DNA of 64,000 bases from Methylobacterium sp. SyP6R (GTDB lineage Bacteria; Pseudomonadota; Alphaproteobacteria; Rhizobiales; Beijerinckiaceae). Below, one piece after another: positions 49,521 through 58,520 of this stretch. The position numbers and the translations under genes are program-made. The notes beneath the pieces were generated by a model that had not been told where the DNA came from, ran no database searches, and saw only the letters and a list, made by a program, of their open reading frames with translations. How positions within the stretch are numbered: the stretch's first letter is position 1; each line of letters starts with the position of its first letter. Where the stretch lies: the NCBI RefSeq assembly GCF_019216885.1, contig NZ_JAAQRC020000001.1, forward strand, positions 6,254,501-6,318,500. Reading direction: 5' to 3'.

Positions 49521-49554
49521 TTGGCACCCCTCTTGCCAACACCCGTCTTGCCAA
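49521..49554 (+). promoter_or_regulatory. Repeated TGCCAA sites before ABC transporter operon
   Basis: TTGGCA (49521-49526) forms a dyad with TGCCAA (49534-49539), and TCTTGCCAA is repeated 15 bases later (49546-49554). This arrangement resembles a regulator binding region. Which protein binds is unknown; the TetR-type regulator just upstream is a candidate. Confidence 0.4.
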
Positions 49555-49614
49555 AGGGGCGGGCACCTGTCCTACAAATAGGTCAGCTGTCGTCACCTCC
49601 GAAACCGTGAACGC

Positions 49615-50457
49615 ATGAGCGCCGCCATCCTCTCCCCCGCCGGGCCCGGCCTCTCGGCCCGGCTCGGCCGCCTCGCCGTCCTGGCGGCCGTCATCCTCGC
49701 CTACGCGATCGTGTTCGCGCCGATCGTGATGGTGGTCGTCACCTCGTTCTTCGATCAGGAGATCGTCACTTTCCCGCCGGACGGCCTGACCTGGCGCTGG
49801 TACCTCAATGCCTGGGCGCAACGCGACTTCGCCCGCGGCTTCGTCACCTCGCTCCAGATCGCGCTTGCGGCCACCGCCATCGGCGTGCCGCTGGGCACCG
49901 CCGCCGCCCTGGCGCTGGTGCGGGCGAACATCCCCGGGCGCGGGCTCATCAACACCTTCCTGCTGGCCCCGCTCGCGGTGCCGGCGATCGTCGCGGGCTC
50001 CGCCCTCTACATGTTCTATCTGCGGGCCGAGGACTGGCTCGACATGGACATCAAGGCGACGCTCGGCGGCCTCGTCGCCGCCAACGTCCTCATCACGATC
50101 CCCTGGACGGTGCGCCTCGTCACCGCGAGCCTCGCCGGGCTCGACCGCTCGGCGGAGGAAGCCGCAGCCAATCTCGGGGCCAAGCCCCTCACGGTGTTTG
50201 CCCGCATCACCCTGCCGATGCTGCGGCCCGGCATCGTGGCGGCGGCCCTGTTCTCCTTCGTGGCGAGCTTCGAGAACCTCGAACTCAACCTCCTCCTCGT
50301 CGGCCCGGGGCGTACCACGCTGCCCGTCGCCATGCTGAGCTACCTGGAATTCCGAATGGACCCGACCCTGGCCGCCGTCGCGACCGCGCAGATCCTGATG
50401 GTGACGATCCTGATGCTGGTCACCGACCGGTTCGTGAAGCTGTCGCGGATCGTCTGA
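49615..50457 (+). CDS. ABC transporter permease (PotC-like)
   Basis: 280 aa with six membrane helices and the EAA loop (EEAAANLGAKPLTVFARITL) that contacts the ATPase. It belongs to the polyamine/opine/phosphonate importer group. Its stop overlaps the start of the ATPase gene. The second permease of the importer is encoded at 53000, after the binding protein gene and a repeat. Substrate is unknown but probably linked to the nearby amidohydrolases. Confidence 0.88.
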   Translation: MSAAILSPAGPGLSARLGRLAVLAAVILAYAIVFAPIVMVVVTSFFDQEIVTFPPDGLTWRWYLNAWAQRDFARGFVTSLQIALAATAIGVPLGTAAALALVRANIPGRGLINTFLLAPLAVPAIVAGSALYMFYLRAEDWLDMDIKATLGGLVAANVLITIPWTVRLVTASLAGLDRSAEEAAANLGAKPLTVFARITLPMLRPGIVAAALFSFVASFENLELNLLLVGPGRTTLPVAMLSYLEFRMDPTLAAVATAQILMVTILMLVTDRFVKLSRIV

Positions 50458-51626
50458 TGGGCACGCTTCTCCTCGACGGCGTCACCAAGCGCTACGGCGA
50501 CGCCACCGCCGTCGCCGGCGTCGATCTCGACATCCGCCAGGGCGAGTTGGTGGCCCTCCTCGGCCCTTCCGGCTGCGGCAAGACCACGACGCTGCGGATG
50601 GTCGCGGGCTTCATCGAGCCCAGTGCCGGCCGCGTCGTCATCGGCGGGCGCGACGTGACGCGGCTGCCGCCGCATGCCCGCGACACCGGCATGGTGTTCC
50701 AGTCCTACGCGCTGTTCCCGCACATGAGCGTCGCCGACAATGTCGGCTTCGGCCTGGAGATGCGGAAGGTAGGAAGAGCGGAGCGCGACCGGCGCATCGC
50801 CGAGGCCCTGCGGCTGGTGCGGCTCGACGCTTTGGCGGATCGCCTGCCGCGCCAGCTCTCCGGCGGGCAGCAGCAGCGCGTGGCCTTGGCGAGGGCGCTG
50901 GTGGTGAGCCCGGCGGTGTTCCTCCTCGACGAGCCCCTGTCGAACCTCGACGCGAAGCTGCGCTCCGAGGTGGGCCTCGAGATCCGCGAGTTGCAGAAGC
51001 GGCTCGGGCTGACCACCCTGATGGTCACCCACGACCAGGACGAGGCGCTCGCCATGGCCGACCGGCTGGTGGTGATGGAGCACGGCCGCGTGCTCCAGGT
51101 CGGCAGCGCCGAAGACCTCTACGAGCGCCCGGCCAACACCTTCGTCGCCGGCTTCGTCGGACGCTGCAACCTGCTCGACGGGGCGCGGGAGGGGACCGAC
51201 GTGTTTCGCCTGGCCAGCGGCGCCGCCGTGCCGTGCGCACCCGATGCGACCGCCAAGAACGGCCTGCTGGCGATCCGGCCCGAGCGGATCGAGGTCGCCC
51301 CCGACGCGAGCGGTCCCGGCCGGCTCAGGGCCGTGACCTATCTCGGCGCCCGCACCGAGTATCATCTCGATCTCGCCGGCGAGGCGATCGTCGCGGTGAC
51401 GCCGACGCCGCTTCCCGACGATCCCCGCCGCCGCCTCGCCGCCGGCGACCCCGTCCGCATCTCATGGGCTGCGGATGCAGCCCGCGTCATCCCCAGTGCC
51501 GACGCGTCCCGCGTCATCCCCAGTGCCGACGCGTCCCGCGTCATCCCCAGTGCCGACGCGTCCCGCGTCATCCCCAGTGCCGACGCGTCCCGCGTCATGC
51601 CCGCAGCAGAGAGCCCCGCCCGATGA
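50457..51626 (+). CDS. ABC transporter ATP-binding protein (PotA-like) with repeat tail
   Basis: 389 aa. Walker A GPSGCGKTTTLRM, signature QLSGGQQQRVALARAL, Walker B VFLLDEPLSNLDAKL and switch His in VTHDQDEAL. A TOBE domain follows (LLAIRPERIEVAP). The final 45 residues are a four-fold repeat of RVIPSADAS, absent from relatives, encoded by a 27-base tandem repeat. The stop codon overlaps the ATG of the binding protein gene. The repeat tail is probably tolerated rather than functional. Confidence 0.9.
   Translation: MGTLLLDGVTKRYGDATAVAGVDLDIRQGELVALLGPSGCGKTTTLRMVAGFIEPSAGRVVIGGRDVTRLPPHARDTGMVFQSYALFPHMSVADNVGFGLEMRKVGRAERDRRIAEALRLVRLDALADRLPRQLSGGQQQRVALARALVVSPAVFLLDEPLSNLDAKLRSEVGLEIRELQKRLGLTTLMVTHDQDEALAMADRLVVMEHGRVLQVGSAEDLYERPANTFVAGFVGRCNLLDGAREGTDVFRLASGAAVPCAPDATAKNGLLAIRPERIEVAPDASGPGRLRAVTYLGARTEYHLDLAGEAIVAVTPTPLPDDPRRRLAAGDPVRISWAADAARVIPSADASRVIPSADASRVIPSADASRVIPSADASRVMPAAESPAR
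51483..51600 (+). repeat. 27-base tandem repeat inside the ATPase gene
   Basis: Four identical in-frame units (51483-51509, 51510-51536, 51537-51563, 51564-51590) plus a partial fifth. Each unit starts CGCGTCATCCCCAGTGCC and encodes RVIPSADAS. Complete identity points to recent expansion and likely copy-number variation between strains. Confidence 0.9.
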
Positions 51627-52648
51627 TCACCCGTCGCTCCCTCCTCGCCAGCAGCGCCGCCCTCGGCCTTGCCGGCACGCTCCCCGCCCGGGCCGAGGCC
51701 GCCCCGATCGTCGTCGGCACCTGGGGCGGCGATTACGGCGCGCTGCTCCAGCAGAACATCGACGTCCCGCTGATGAAGCCGCTCGGCATCGAGGTGTCGC
51801 AGGACATCGCCAACCAGGACCCGCGCCGCACCAAGCTGATCGCCGAGCGCACCAGCCGCCGCGCCAGCATGGACGTCGCGTGCATCAACGACATCGACAG
51901 CTACATGCTGAGCCAGCTCGGCGTGCTGGAGACCGTACCGGCCGCCGAGGTGCCGCGGCTGTCGCAGGTGATCGACGTCTTCAAGAAGCCGCACTCGATC
52001 CCGCACATCTACTCGGCGCTGGTCGTGCTCTACAACCCAAGCAAGGTCACGACCCCGCCGACCCGCTACGCCGACATCTTCGACCCGAAATACAAGGGCC
52101 GGGTCGGCTTCTCGGACATCCTCTGGAACTTCAACATGGCCGGCGCCAATATCGGGGCCGGCGGCTCAGCCACCGACTTCACCAAGGGCAAGGCCGCCCT
52201 GATGGACCTGAAGAAGCTCGAGCCCAAGGTCTATCCCTCGAACGAGACGCTCGCCGCGGCGCTCAAGTCCGAGGAGGTGTGGATCTCGCTGATGTGGCTC
52301 GCCCGCGGCTTCATGTGGAAGCAGGCCGGCATCCCGGTGGCGATGGCGATCCCCGAGGAAGGGGCCCTGCCGATCCTGTTCGAGGCCGGCGTGCCGAAGA
52401 ACTCGCGGGCCAAGGACAGCGCCTTCAAGTACCTGAACGCCATGCTCGACCCGACGGCGCAAACCGCCTTCGCGCAGAAGATGGGCTACGTGCCGACCGT
52501 CAAGGACGCCAAGCTCCCGGAGGATCTGGCCAGGCAGATCAGCCTCACGGAAGCCCAGCAGGCCAAGCTCCGACCGCTCGACTACGCGACGATGCAGGCG
52601 CAGCAGGCGGCGTTCTCGGATTTCTGGAACAAGGAATTCAAGGGGTAG
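51623..52648 (+). CDS. Periplasmic solute-binding protein of ABC importer (PotD-like)
   Basis: 341 aa. A twin-arginine-type signal peptide (MITRRSLLASSAALGLAGTL) and cleavage after ARAEA. Mature protein starts PIVVGTWGGDYGALLQQNID, typical of polyamine/opine-type binding proteins. It delivers ligand to the permeases at 49615 and 53000. Ligand class cannot be fixed; the Trp/Tyr-rich pocket region (WISLMWLARGFMWKQ) suggests an organic amine or cyclic compound. Confidence 0.88.
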   Translation: MITRRSLLASSAALGLAGTLPARAEAAPIVVGTWGGDYGALLQQNIDVPLMKPLGIEVSQDIANQDPRRTKLIAERTSRRASMDVACINDIDSYMLSQLGVLETVPAAEVPRLSQVIDVFKKPHSIPHIYSALVVLYNPSKVTTPPTRYADIFDPKYKGRVGFSDILWNFNMAGANIGAGGSATDFTKGKAALMDLKKLEPKVYPSNETLAAALKSEEVWISLMWLARGFMWKQAGIPVAMAIPEEGALPILFEAGVPKNSRAKDSAFKYLNAMLDPTAQTAFAQKMGYVPTVKDAKLPEDLARQISLTEAQQAKLRPLDYATMQAQQAAFSDFWNKEFKG

Positions 52649-52702
52649 GCCGTCGGGTCGGCCGCAGGGCCTCGCCGACACTCCGCTTCATCCTATCCAA
52701 TC

Positions 52703-52945
52703 CCCTCATCCTGAGGTGTTATACGCAATCCGGAAGATCGCTTCCGGATTGCGTATCACCAGCCCGCGCGGCGCGTGAGCGAAGCCGATTTCCGCATCGC
52801 GAAGCGATCAATCGGAAATCGTATTAGTCGATCAAGGATCGACTGATCTCGAAGGAGGGCTCCAGAAGTCTCAGGGCTTTCTGGAGCCCTCCTTCGAGGC
52901 TCGTTTCACTCGCGATCTCTGATCGCCGGTACCTCAGGATGAGGT
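52703..52945. repeat. Family A repeat, copy 4, interrupted by a family C element
   Basis: The outer ends (CCTCATCCTGAGGTG and inverse) and inner GAAGGAGGGCTCCAG arms match the other family A copies. The left arm is split after GAGGTGTTA by about 97 bases of family C sequence, then resumes TTAGTCGATC. The element sits between the binding protein and permease genes of one importer. Confidence 0.85.
52730..52826. repeat. MITE-like family C element nested in family A
   Basis: Ends ATACGCAAT and AAATCGTAT are inverted. A strong hairpin (ATACGCAATCCGGAAG paired with CTTCCGGATTGCGTAT) is followed by GCCCGCGCGGCGC and a second dyad around CGCATCGCGAAGCGAT. TA or TTA is duplicated at the junctions. 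A relative, inverted, lies at 56622. Confidence 0.75.
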
Positions 52946-52999
52946 CGCGAGTGGGATGAGTGTCCCCCAGCCGACTGGTTCAGATCGAGACTTCCGCCC

Positions 53000-53827
53000 G
53001 TGTTCGCCCTCATCCTGCCGGCCTTCCTCGTCGTCGCCGCGCTGCTCGTCGGCCCGATGGTGCTGCTCGCACGCATCTCGCTCAACCAGTACAGCCCGAC
53101 GCAGCTGATGATCGAGGCGACGACGGCGCAGAACTACCTCAATGCCGTCGCCGACCCGTATTACCGCGGCGTGATGGGCACGACGCTCGTCATGGCCTTC
53201 ACCTGCACGGCGCTGACCCTGGCGCTCGGCTTTCCCGCCGCCTACCGGCTCGCCCGGATGGAGAGCCGCTGGAAGAGCCTCGTCACCGTGCTGACCCTGA
53301 TCCCGCTTCTGGTCGGCAACGTCGTGCGGGCGGCGGGCTGGCTCGGGCTCTTGGGCAATGACGGGCTCATCAACGCGACCCTGCGCGGCCTGCACATCAC
53401 CGCGAGCCCGCTTCAGCTGATCTACACGCCCGGCGCGGTCGCGGTCGGCACGATCGCCGTCGTGCTGCCCTACATGATCCTGACGCTGTCGTCGGTGATC
53501 GAGAGCATCCCGCGGGCGGTGGAGGAGGCGGCGGCCAATCTCGGGGCCAGCGCCTTCACGGTGTTCCGCCGGGTGGTGTGGCCGCTGGCGCTGCCCGGAA
53601 CGGTGGCAGGCTGCGTCCTCGTCTTCATCCTGTGCATGAACACCTACGCGACCGCGGTGCTGCTCGGCGGCTCGCAGTTCAAGATGATGGCGCCCGCCGT
53701 CTACGACCAGTTCTCGAAGGGCATGAACTGGCCGTTCGGCGCGGCCCTCGCCTTCATCCTGCTCGCCGCGACCCTGGTGCTCACGGCGCTCGGCACCGCG
53801 CTGCTCGGCCGCCGCTACGCGCGCTAA
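53000..53827 (+). CDS. ABC transporter permease (PotB-like)
   Basis: 275 aa from GTG 53000; the ribosome site is weak. Six membrane helices and EAA loop VEEAAANLGASAFTVFRRVV. It pairs with the permease at 49615 to form the channel of the same importer, though a 350-base repeat-filled gap separates it from the binding protein gene. The start is uncertain because family members often have a longer N-terminus. Confidence 0.85.
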   Translation: MFALILPAFLVVAALLVGPMVLLARISLNQYSPTQLMIEATTAQNYLNAVADPYYRGVMGTTLVMAFTCTALTLALGFPAAYRLARMESRWKSLVTVLTLIPLLVGNVVRAAGWLGLLGNDGLINATLRGLHITASPLQLIYTPGAVAVGTIAVVLPYMILTLSSVIESIPRAVEEAAANLGASAFTVFRRVVWPLALPGTVAGCVLVFILCMNTYATAVLLGGSQFKMMAPAVYDQFSKGMNWPFGAALAFILLAATLVLTALGTALLGRRYAR

Positions 53828-53914
53828 GCGGAATTGCACGAGGCAATTCCGCTTGGCTCTTTGGTTTTGCATCATTTTCGCCGCCGAACCGGCGGCCGCT
53901 TCGGCGAATGATGC
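53828..53914. repeat. Two adjacent hairpins after permease gene
   Basis: GCGGAATTGC (53828-53837) pairs with GCAATTCCGC (53843-53852). A second stem joins GCATCATTTTCGCCG (from 53869) to CGGCGAATGATGC (to 53914). The first overlaps the permease stop. They may stabilise or end the transcript before the amidohydrolase gene. Confidence 0.65.
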
Positions 53915-53944
53915 GTAGAGCTAACAAAAAGTCGGGAGGACACC

Positions 53945-55555
53945 TTGAGCGACACCCCCATCCTCGCCGGGAACGAACTCGCCGCCGAGCGGGCCAAGGC
54001 CGGCCAGCCGCCCCTGGTGCCCTCGACCTCCCGCGACCGTGGGATCGGGCCGCACAAGCGGCTGGTGCTGCGGGCCGCCACCGTCATCGACGGCACCGGC
54101 GCGCCGCCGATCGGCCCGATCGACATCGTGGTCGAGAACGGCCGCATCGTCCAGCTGAAGAAGGTCACCGGCAACCTCGCGAACACCGCCAACCGGCCGG
54201 CGCCGGGCGACCACGAGATCGATTGCCGCGGCAAGTGGGTGACCCCCGGCTTCGTCGATTGCCATGCGCATGCCGGCGTCGCGTATCATGCCGCCAACGG
54301 CTGGGTGCCGCCGGTCGAGTACGTCTACAAGCTCTGGCTCGCCCACGGCGTGACCACGGTGCGCGAGATGGGCTCGTTCAACGGGCTCGACTGGATGCTC
54401 GACCAGAAGAAGCGCGCGGAGGCCAACACCATCGCGGCGCCGCGGCTCTTGGCCTACAGCTACTTCCCGGCCGTCAACGACATGCTGAAGCTGATCCACA
54501 CCCCCGAGGAGGGGCGGGTGTGGCTGAGGAAGCTGAAAGAGCGCGGCGCCGACGGGGTGAAGTTCTTCGGAGCCCCGCCCGCCATCATGGAGGCGGCGCT
54601 CGACGAATGCGCGAAGCTCGGGCTGAAATCCGGATGCCACCACGCCCAGATGGCGGTGACGCGGATGAACGCGCTCACCACCGCCGGCTGGGGCCTGACC
54701 AGCGCCGAGCATTATTACGGCCTGCCCGAGGCGCTGTTCGAGGACCGGGTGGTGCAGAACTTCCCGCTCGATTACGATTACAACGACGAGTATTTCCGTT
54801 TCTCGGTCTCGGGCCAGATGTTCCGGCAAGGAGCGGAGCCGGGCTCGAAGAAATGGAACGAGACCCTGGAGCGGTTCCTGGAGCTCGGCTTCACCTTCGT
54901 GCCGACCTTCACGATCTACGACGCCAACCGCGACCTGATGCGGGCGCGCCAGGCCGACTGGCACAAGGAGTACACCTGGAAGTCGATGTGGGATTACTTC
55001 ACGCCGCAGCGCGGCGGCCACGGCTCGTACTGGTATCGCTGGTCGACCCAGAACGAGATCGAGTGGAAGGAGAACTACCGGCTCTGGATGGCCTTCATCA
55101 ACGAGTACAAGAACCGCGGCGGCCGGGTCTGCGCCGGATCGGATTCGGGCTTCATCTACCAGATCTTCGGCTTCGGCTATATCCGCGAACTCGAGCTGTT
55201 GCAGGAGGCGGGCTTCCATCCGCTGGAAGTGGTGCGCGCCGCGACGTCGCAGGGTGCGGCGCTATGCGGGCTCGAGGACGAGATCGGCACCGTCGAGGTC
55301 GGCAAGCGCGCCGACCTGCTGGTCCACGACCACAACCCGCTCACCGACTTCAAGCTGCTCTACGGCACCGGGGCTTTGCGCCTCGACGAGGCGACGAACG
55401 GCGCCACTTGGCATCGGGGCTTGAAATACACGATCAAGGACGGGGTGATCTACGACACCGCCGAACTGCTCGCCGACGTGCGCGATCTCGTGAAGGCGAC
55501 CTGGGACGAGGCGGTGCCGGCGAAGTATGCGCGCCAGGATCAGGCGGCACCGTGA
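53945..55555 (+). CDS. Amidohydrolase family protein
   Basis: 536 aa from TTG 53945, six bases after GGGAGGA. Metal sites: FVDCHAHAGVAYH, Lys-like KFFGAPPAIME, CHHAQM, and Asp in CAGSDSGFIYQIFG. The C-terminal strand domain is EVGKRADLLVHDHNPL. It is longer than the amidohydrolase at 47483 and only distantly related. Family members hydrolyse cyclic amides or related C-N bonds with zinc or another divalent metal. The CobW-like gene overlaps its stop, and the importer genes lie upstream, so uptake, metal supply and hydrolysis appear linked. Confidence 0.85.
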   Translation: MSDTPILAGNELAAERAKAGQPPLVPSTSRDRGIGPHKRLVLRAATVIDGTGAPPIGPIDIVVENGRIVQLKKVTGNLANTANRPAPGDHEIDCRGKWVTPGFVDCHAHAGVAYHAANGWVPPVEYVYKLWLAHGVTTVREMGSFNGLDWMLDQKKRAEANTIAAPRLLAYSYFPAVNDMLKLIHTPEEGRVWLRKLKERGADGVKFFGAPPAIMEAALDECAKLGLKSGCHHAQMAVTRMNALTTAGWGLTSAEHYYGLPEALFEDRVVQNFPLDYDYNDEYFRFSVSGQMFRQGAEPGSKKWNETLERFLELGFTFVPTFTIYDANRDLMRARQADWHKEYTWKSMWDYFTPQRGGHGSYWYRWSTQNEIEWKENYRLWMAFINEYKNRGGRVCAGSDSGFIYQIFGFGYIRELELLQEAGFHPLEVVRAATSQGAALCGLEDEIGTVEVGKRADLLVHDHNPLTDFKLLYGTGALRLDEATNGATWHRGLKYTIKDGVIYDTAELLADVRDLVKATWDEAVPAKYARQDQAAP

Positions 55556-56580
55556 GCGACATCCTCGACTTCGTGGTGCTCACCGGCTTCCTCGGCTCCG
55601 GCAAGACGACGCTGCTGCGCGACTATCTCGGCCGCCCCGAGGCCGCCGACACCGCCGTCATCGTCAACGAGGCCGGCGAGATCGGCCTCGACGGGCTGAT
55701 CCTGCGCGAGAGCGGGGGTGATGTCCCGATGACCATGCTGGCGAATGGCTGCGTCTGCTGCCAGATGACCAGCGACCTCGCCCGGACCGTCGAGGCCTTG
55801 CTCGCCGCCGAGCGGCCGGAGGCCTCGGGGCCGCTGCGCCGCATCGTGCTGGAGACGAGCGGCCTGTCGAAGCCCGGCCCGGTCCTGCGCCAGCTGGCGA
55901 GCCTCGCCGGGTTCCCGATGCGGGTCTCGGTCGTCGCCACCTACGATGCGCTGCGCGGACCCGAAACCTCGGCCTTCGAGGAGGCGGCGGCGCAATGGGC
56001 CGCCGCCCATCGCATCGTGCTCACCAAGCTCGACGCCGCGCCGCCGGACCGCCTCGAACGGGCCCGGGCGGAGATCGCCGCGATCAACCCGCTCGCCGAG
56101 ATCATCGCCGATCCGGACCGCGCGAGGGCGGTCGCGGCCGCCTTCGCGCCGCTCCCCGGTGCCGGCCTCGATCCGGCCCTGCTGGCGCCTGAATCCGGCA
56201 GCGCCCATCCCCGCGTCGCGGTCTGGCTCGCCCGGCCCCTGCGCCCCCTCCCCTACGACGACCTGGCGGCCTGGCTCGACAACCTCGCCGGCCATCTCGG
56301 CGAGCGGCTGCTGCGCCTCAAGGGCCTGGTGGGGATCGTCGAATCGGACCGTCCGCTGCTGGTCGAGAGCGTCGGCACGCTGTTCTCGCGCCCGCGCCCC
56401 TTCGGCCGGCCGGCCGAGGAGGCGGCGGCGTTCGTGGTGGTGATCGCCCGCGACCTGGCGGCGGGGGAGCTCGACAGCGTGGCGCCCGAGGGCCTGTTCC
56501 GCTTCGCGCCGCGGGTGGCGGAGAGCCCGTTCGCGCGGGTGGGGGCCGGTGTTCCGCGGGCGGAGGCGGTGCGGGGGTGA
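55552..56580 (+). CDS. CobW/COG0523-family GTPase metallochaperone
   Basis: 342 aa from GTG 55552, which overlaps the amidohydrolase stop. Walker A is GFLGSGKTTLLRDYL, then VNEAGEIGLD, the metal-binding GCVCC motif (CxCC), LETSGLSKPGPVL and guanine-specificity LTKLD. The C-terminal CobW domain is present. COG0523 proteins carry zinc, cobalt or iron to client enzymes. The coupled upstream amidohydrolase is the most likely client. Confidence 0.88.
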   Translation: MSDILDFVVLTGFLGSGKTTLLRDYLGRPEAADTAVIVNEAGEIGLDGLILRESGGDVPMTMLANGCVCCQMTSDLARTVEALLAAERPEASGPLRRIVLETSGLSKPGPVLRQLASLAGFPMRVSVVATYDALRGPETSAFEEAAAQWAAAHRIVLTKLDAAPPDRLERARAEIAAINPLAEIIADPDRARAVAAAFAPLPGAGLDPALLAPESGSAHPRVAVWLARPLRPLPYDDLAAWLDNLAGHLGERLLRLKGLVGIVESDRPLLVESVGTLFSRPRPFGRPAEEAAAFVVVIARDLAAGELDSVAPEGLFRFAPRVAESPFARVGAGVPRAEAVRG

Positions 56581-56621
56581 AGCGTCTCGGATGACCCTGT
56601 TCCGCACCCGCGGAACGGCCG

Positions 56622-56729
56622 TCATACGGTTTCCGGCTAATCGCTTCGCGATGCGGAAACCGGCTCCGCTCAGGCGCCGCGCGGGCTGGTGATACTGTTT
56701 CCGGAAGGGATCTTCCGGAAACAGTATCA
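56622..56729. repeat. MITE-like family C element, inverted copy
   Basis: Starts ATACGGTTTCCGG and ends with a strong hairpin GATACTGTTTCCGGAAGG/CTTCCGGAAACAGTATC. The centre (CGCGGGCTGG, CGCTTCGCGATGCGGAAA) is the reverse complement of the element at 52730. Stem bases differ from that copy in a compensated way. Confidence 0.75.
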
Positions 56730-56800
56730 CACGGGCCGGTTATGGCAGGATGCCCCGACCTGAGCCGTAACGCCGCCCTCCCGCGAGAGCCCGATCGAGC

Positions 56801-58132
56801 ATGACAGCACCGGCCGCCGCCTCTCCCGACAGCCCGCCCCGCGGCGCGGAGCCGTTCTGGTCGGCCCTGTTCACCGACCGGCGGATCGCGCCGGCCCTCG
56901 GGCTCGGCTTCACCTCCGGCCTCCCTTTCCTGCTCGTCTACGGGACGCAGGCCGCGTGGCTGTCGGATAGCGGCATCTCGATCGCCACGATCGGGCTGCT
57001 CAGCGAGATGACGCTGGCCTACAAGTTCAAGTTCCTGTGGGCCCCGTTCCTCGACCGCACCGACCCGCCGCTGCTCGGGGCCCTGCTCGGCCGGCGGCGC
57101 GGCTGGATCGTCGCGGCGCAGCTCGGCGTCATGCTGATGCTCGCCGGGATCGCCTTCGGGGATCCCGCGCACTGGCTCGCCTGGACGATCGCGTTCTCGG
57201 TGGCCTTGGGCTTTGCCGGCGCGACCCTCGACCTCGTCATCGACGGCTGGCGCATCACCAGCGTGCGGCCGCCCGAGAAGCAGGCCGTGCTATCGTCCTG
57301 GACCGAGATCGGCTGGCGGATCGGCAATCTCGCGGCAGGCGCCGGCGCGCTGCTGCTGGCCGACCGGATCGGCTGGCGCGGGGCCTATCTCGCCATGGGA
57401 GCCCTGATGCTGGTCGGCATGGCGGCGGCCGTCCTCGCGCCCGAGCCGCCCTCCGACCAGGTGCCCCACGCGCCCCGCGCCGGCCTCCTCGACACGATCT
57501 GGGAGCCGATCGCCGACCTCCTGCGCCGCCTCGGCCCGATGGCGCCGGCGATCCTGCTGCTCGTGGCGGGCTTTCGCATGCCGGGCTACATCGCGACCGC
57601 GATGGCGGTGCCGCTGTTCAAGCACCAGGGCTTCACCAACACCGACATCGCCACCGTCACCAAGCTGTTCGGCTTCTGGATCGGGCTCGGCGGCACCTTC
57701 CTGGCCGGGGCCCTGATCCCGCGGATCGGCATGCTGACGAGCCTCCTCGTCGGCACGGTCGCCGCCTCGGCCTCGCACCTGAGCCTCGCCTACCTGGCGG
57801 CGCATGGCGGCGATGGCGGCCGCGCCTTCTGGACCTTCGCGGTCACCGTCGGCATCGACGGCTTCGCCTATGCCTTCGCGTCGGTGGTGCTCATCACCTA
57901 CATGTCGACGCTCGCCTCGACCCGGCACGCGGCGAGCCAGTTCGGGCTCCTGACCTCGCTCTGCGCCTTCCCGGGCAGCGTGCTGGCGGGATTTTCCGGC
58001 TTCATCGTCGAGCGGACGGGGTTTCCCTGGTTCTTCGTCCTGACCTCGCTCATCGGCGTGCCGGTGGCTTTGCTCGCCGTCTATGTCTGGGCCAAGGTCG
58101 GGATCTCCGACGAGGCGCCGGCGACGACCTGA
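56801..58132 (+). CDS. AmpG-like MFS transporter
   Basis: 443 aa, twelve membrane helices. Motifs of the AmpG branch: LGFTSGLPFLLVYGTQAAWL, FKFLWAPFLDR (loop 2-3 signature), and GATLDLVIDGWRI. AmpG imports anhydromuropeptides; paralogues carry siderophores or other solutes. No peptidoglycan-recycling gene lies nearby, so its substrate is open. It is separated from the CobW gene by a family C repeat and probably has its own promoter. Confidence 0.85.
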   Translation: MTAPAAASPDSPPRGAEPFWSALFTDRRIAPALGLGFTSGLPFLLVYGTQAAWLSDSGISIATIGLLSEMTLAYKFKFLWAPFLDRTDPPLLGALLGRRRGWIVAAQLGVMLMLAGIAFGDPAHWLAWTIAFSVALGFAGATLDLVIDGWRITSVRPPEKQAVLSSWTEIGWRIGNLAAGAGALLLADRIGWRGAYLAMGALMLVGMAAAVLAPEPPSDQVPHAPRAGLLDTIWEPIADLLRRLGPMAPAILLLVAGFRMPGYIATAMAVPLFKHQGFTNTDIATVTKLFGFWIGLGGTFLAGALIPRIGMLTSLLVGTVAASASHLSLAYLAAHGGDGGRAFWTFAVTVGIDGFAYAFASVVLITYMSTLASTRHAASQFGLLTSLCAFPGSVLAGFSGFIVERTGFPWFFVLTSLIGVPVALLAVYVWAKVGISDEAPATT

Positions 58133-58520
58133 CCGGTCCGGGAACGCTTGGCGCCCTATCGCGCAGGCCGAGCCGGGATGCCCGTCTCGCCGAGACAACG
58201 CGACGCATTCAGGGCCTCGTTGCGGATGGAGCGCCCCCTTGGATCTAGAGGCTGCCGCTCGGTTCCTCGATGGCGCCTCGCTCCACTGTGCCCTCTGAGT
58301 CGCAGAATCGAACGTGCCGGAGCGACCATGGCCAAGTCGCTCGGCGCCTGCAGGCGGATCACCGAGGGGCTGGTGCGGATGTCAGGACGCAGGCATTGCT
58401 GCCCGCCCGATCACCGCGACAAAAGGATCGTGATATCGGACCGGAACTACAAAGGGGGCCCGCCAAGGCCCACTCATTCTCTGCGGGCCAACCTTCCACC
58501 CGGTCGTGCCCATACTTCCT
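58133..58520. other. Intergenic stretch without a supported gene
   Basis: A short plus-strand frame from 58328 (MAKSLGACRRITEG) was considered but has no family match. A GGCCCGC/GCGGGCC stem (about 58458-58490) could be a terminator. Nothing else is clear. Confidence 0.35.

Noticed and set aside
51483..51600. CRISPR-like array
   Set aside because: The 27-base units are directly adjacent without spacers and are in frame within a gene.
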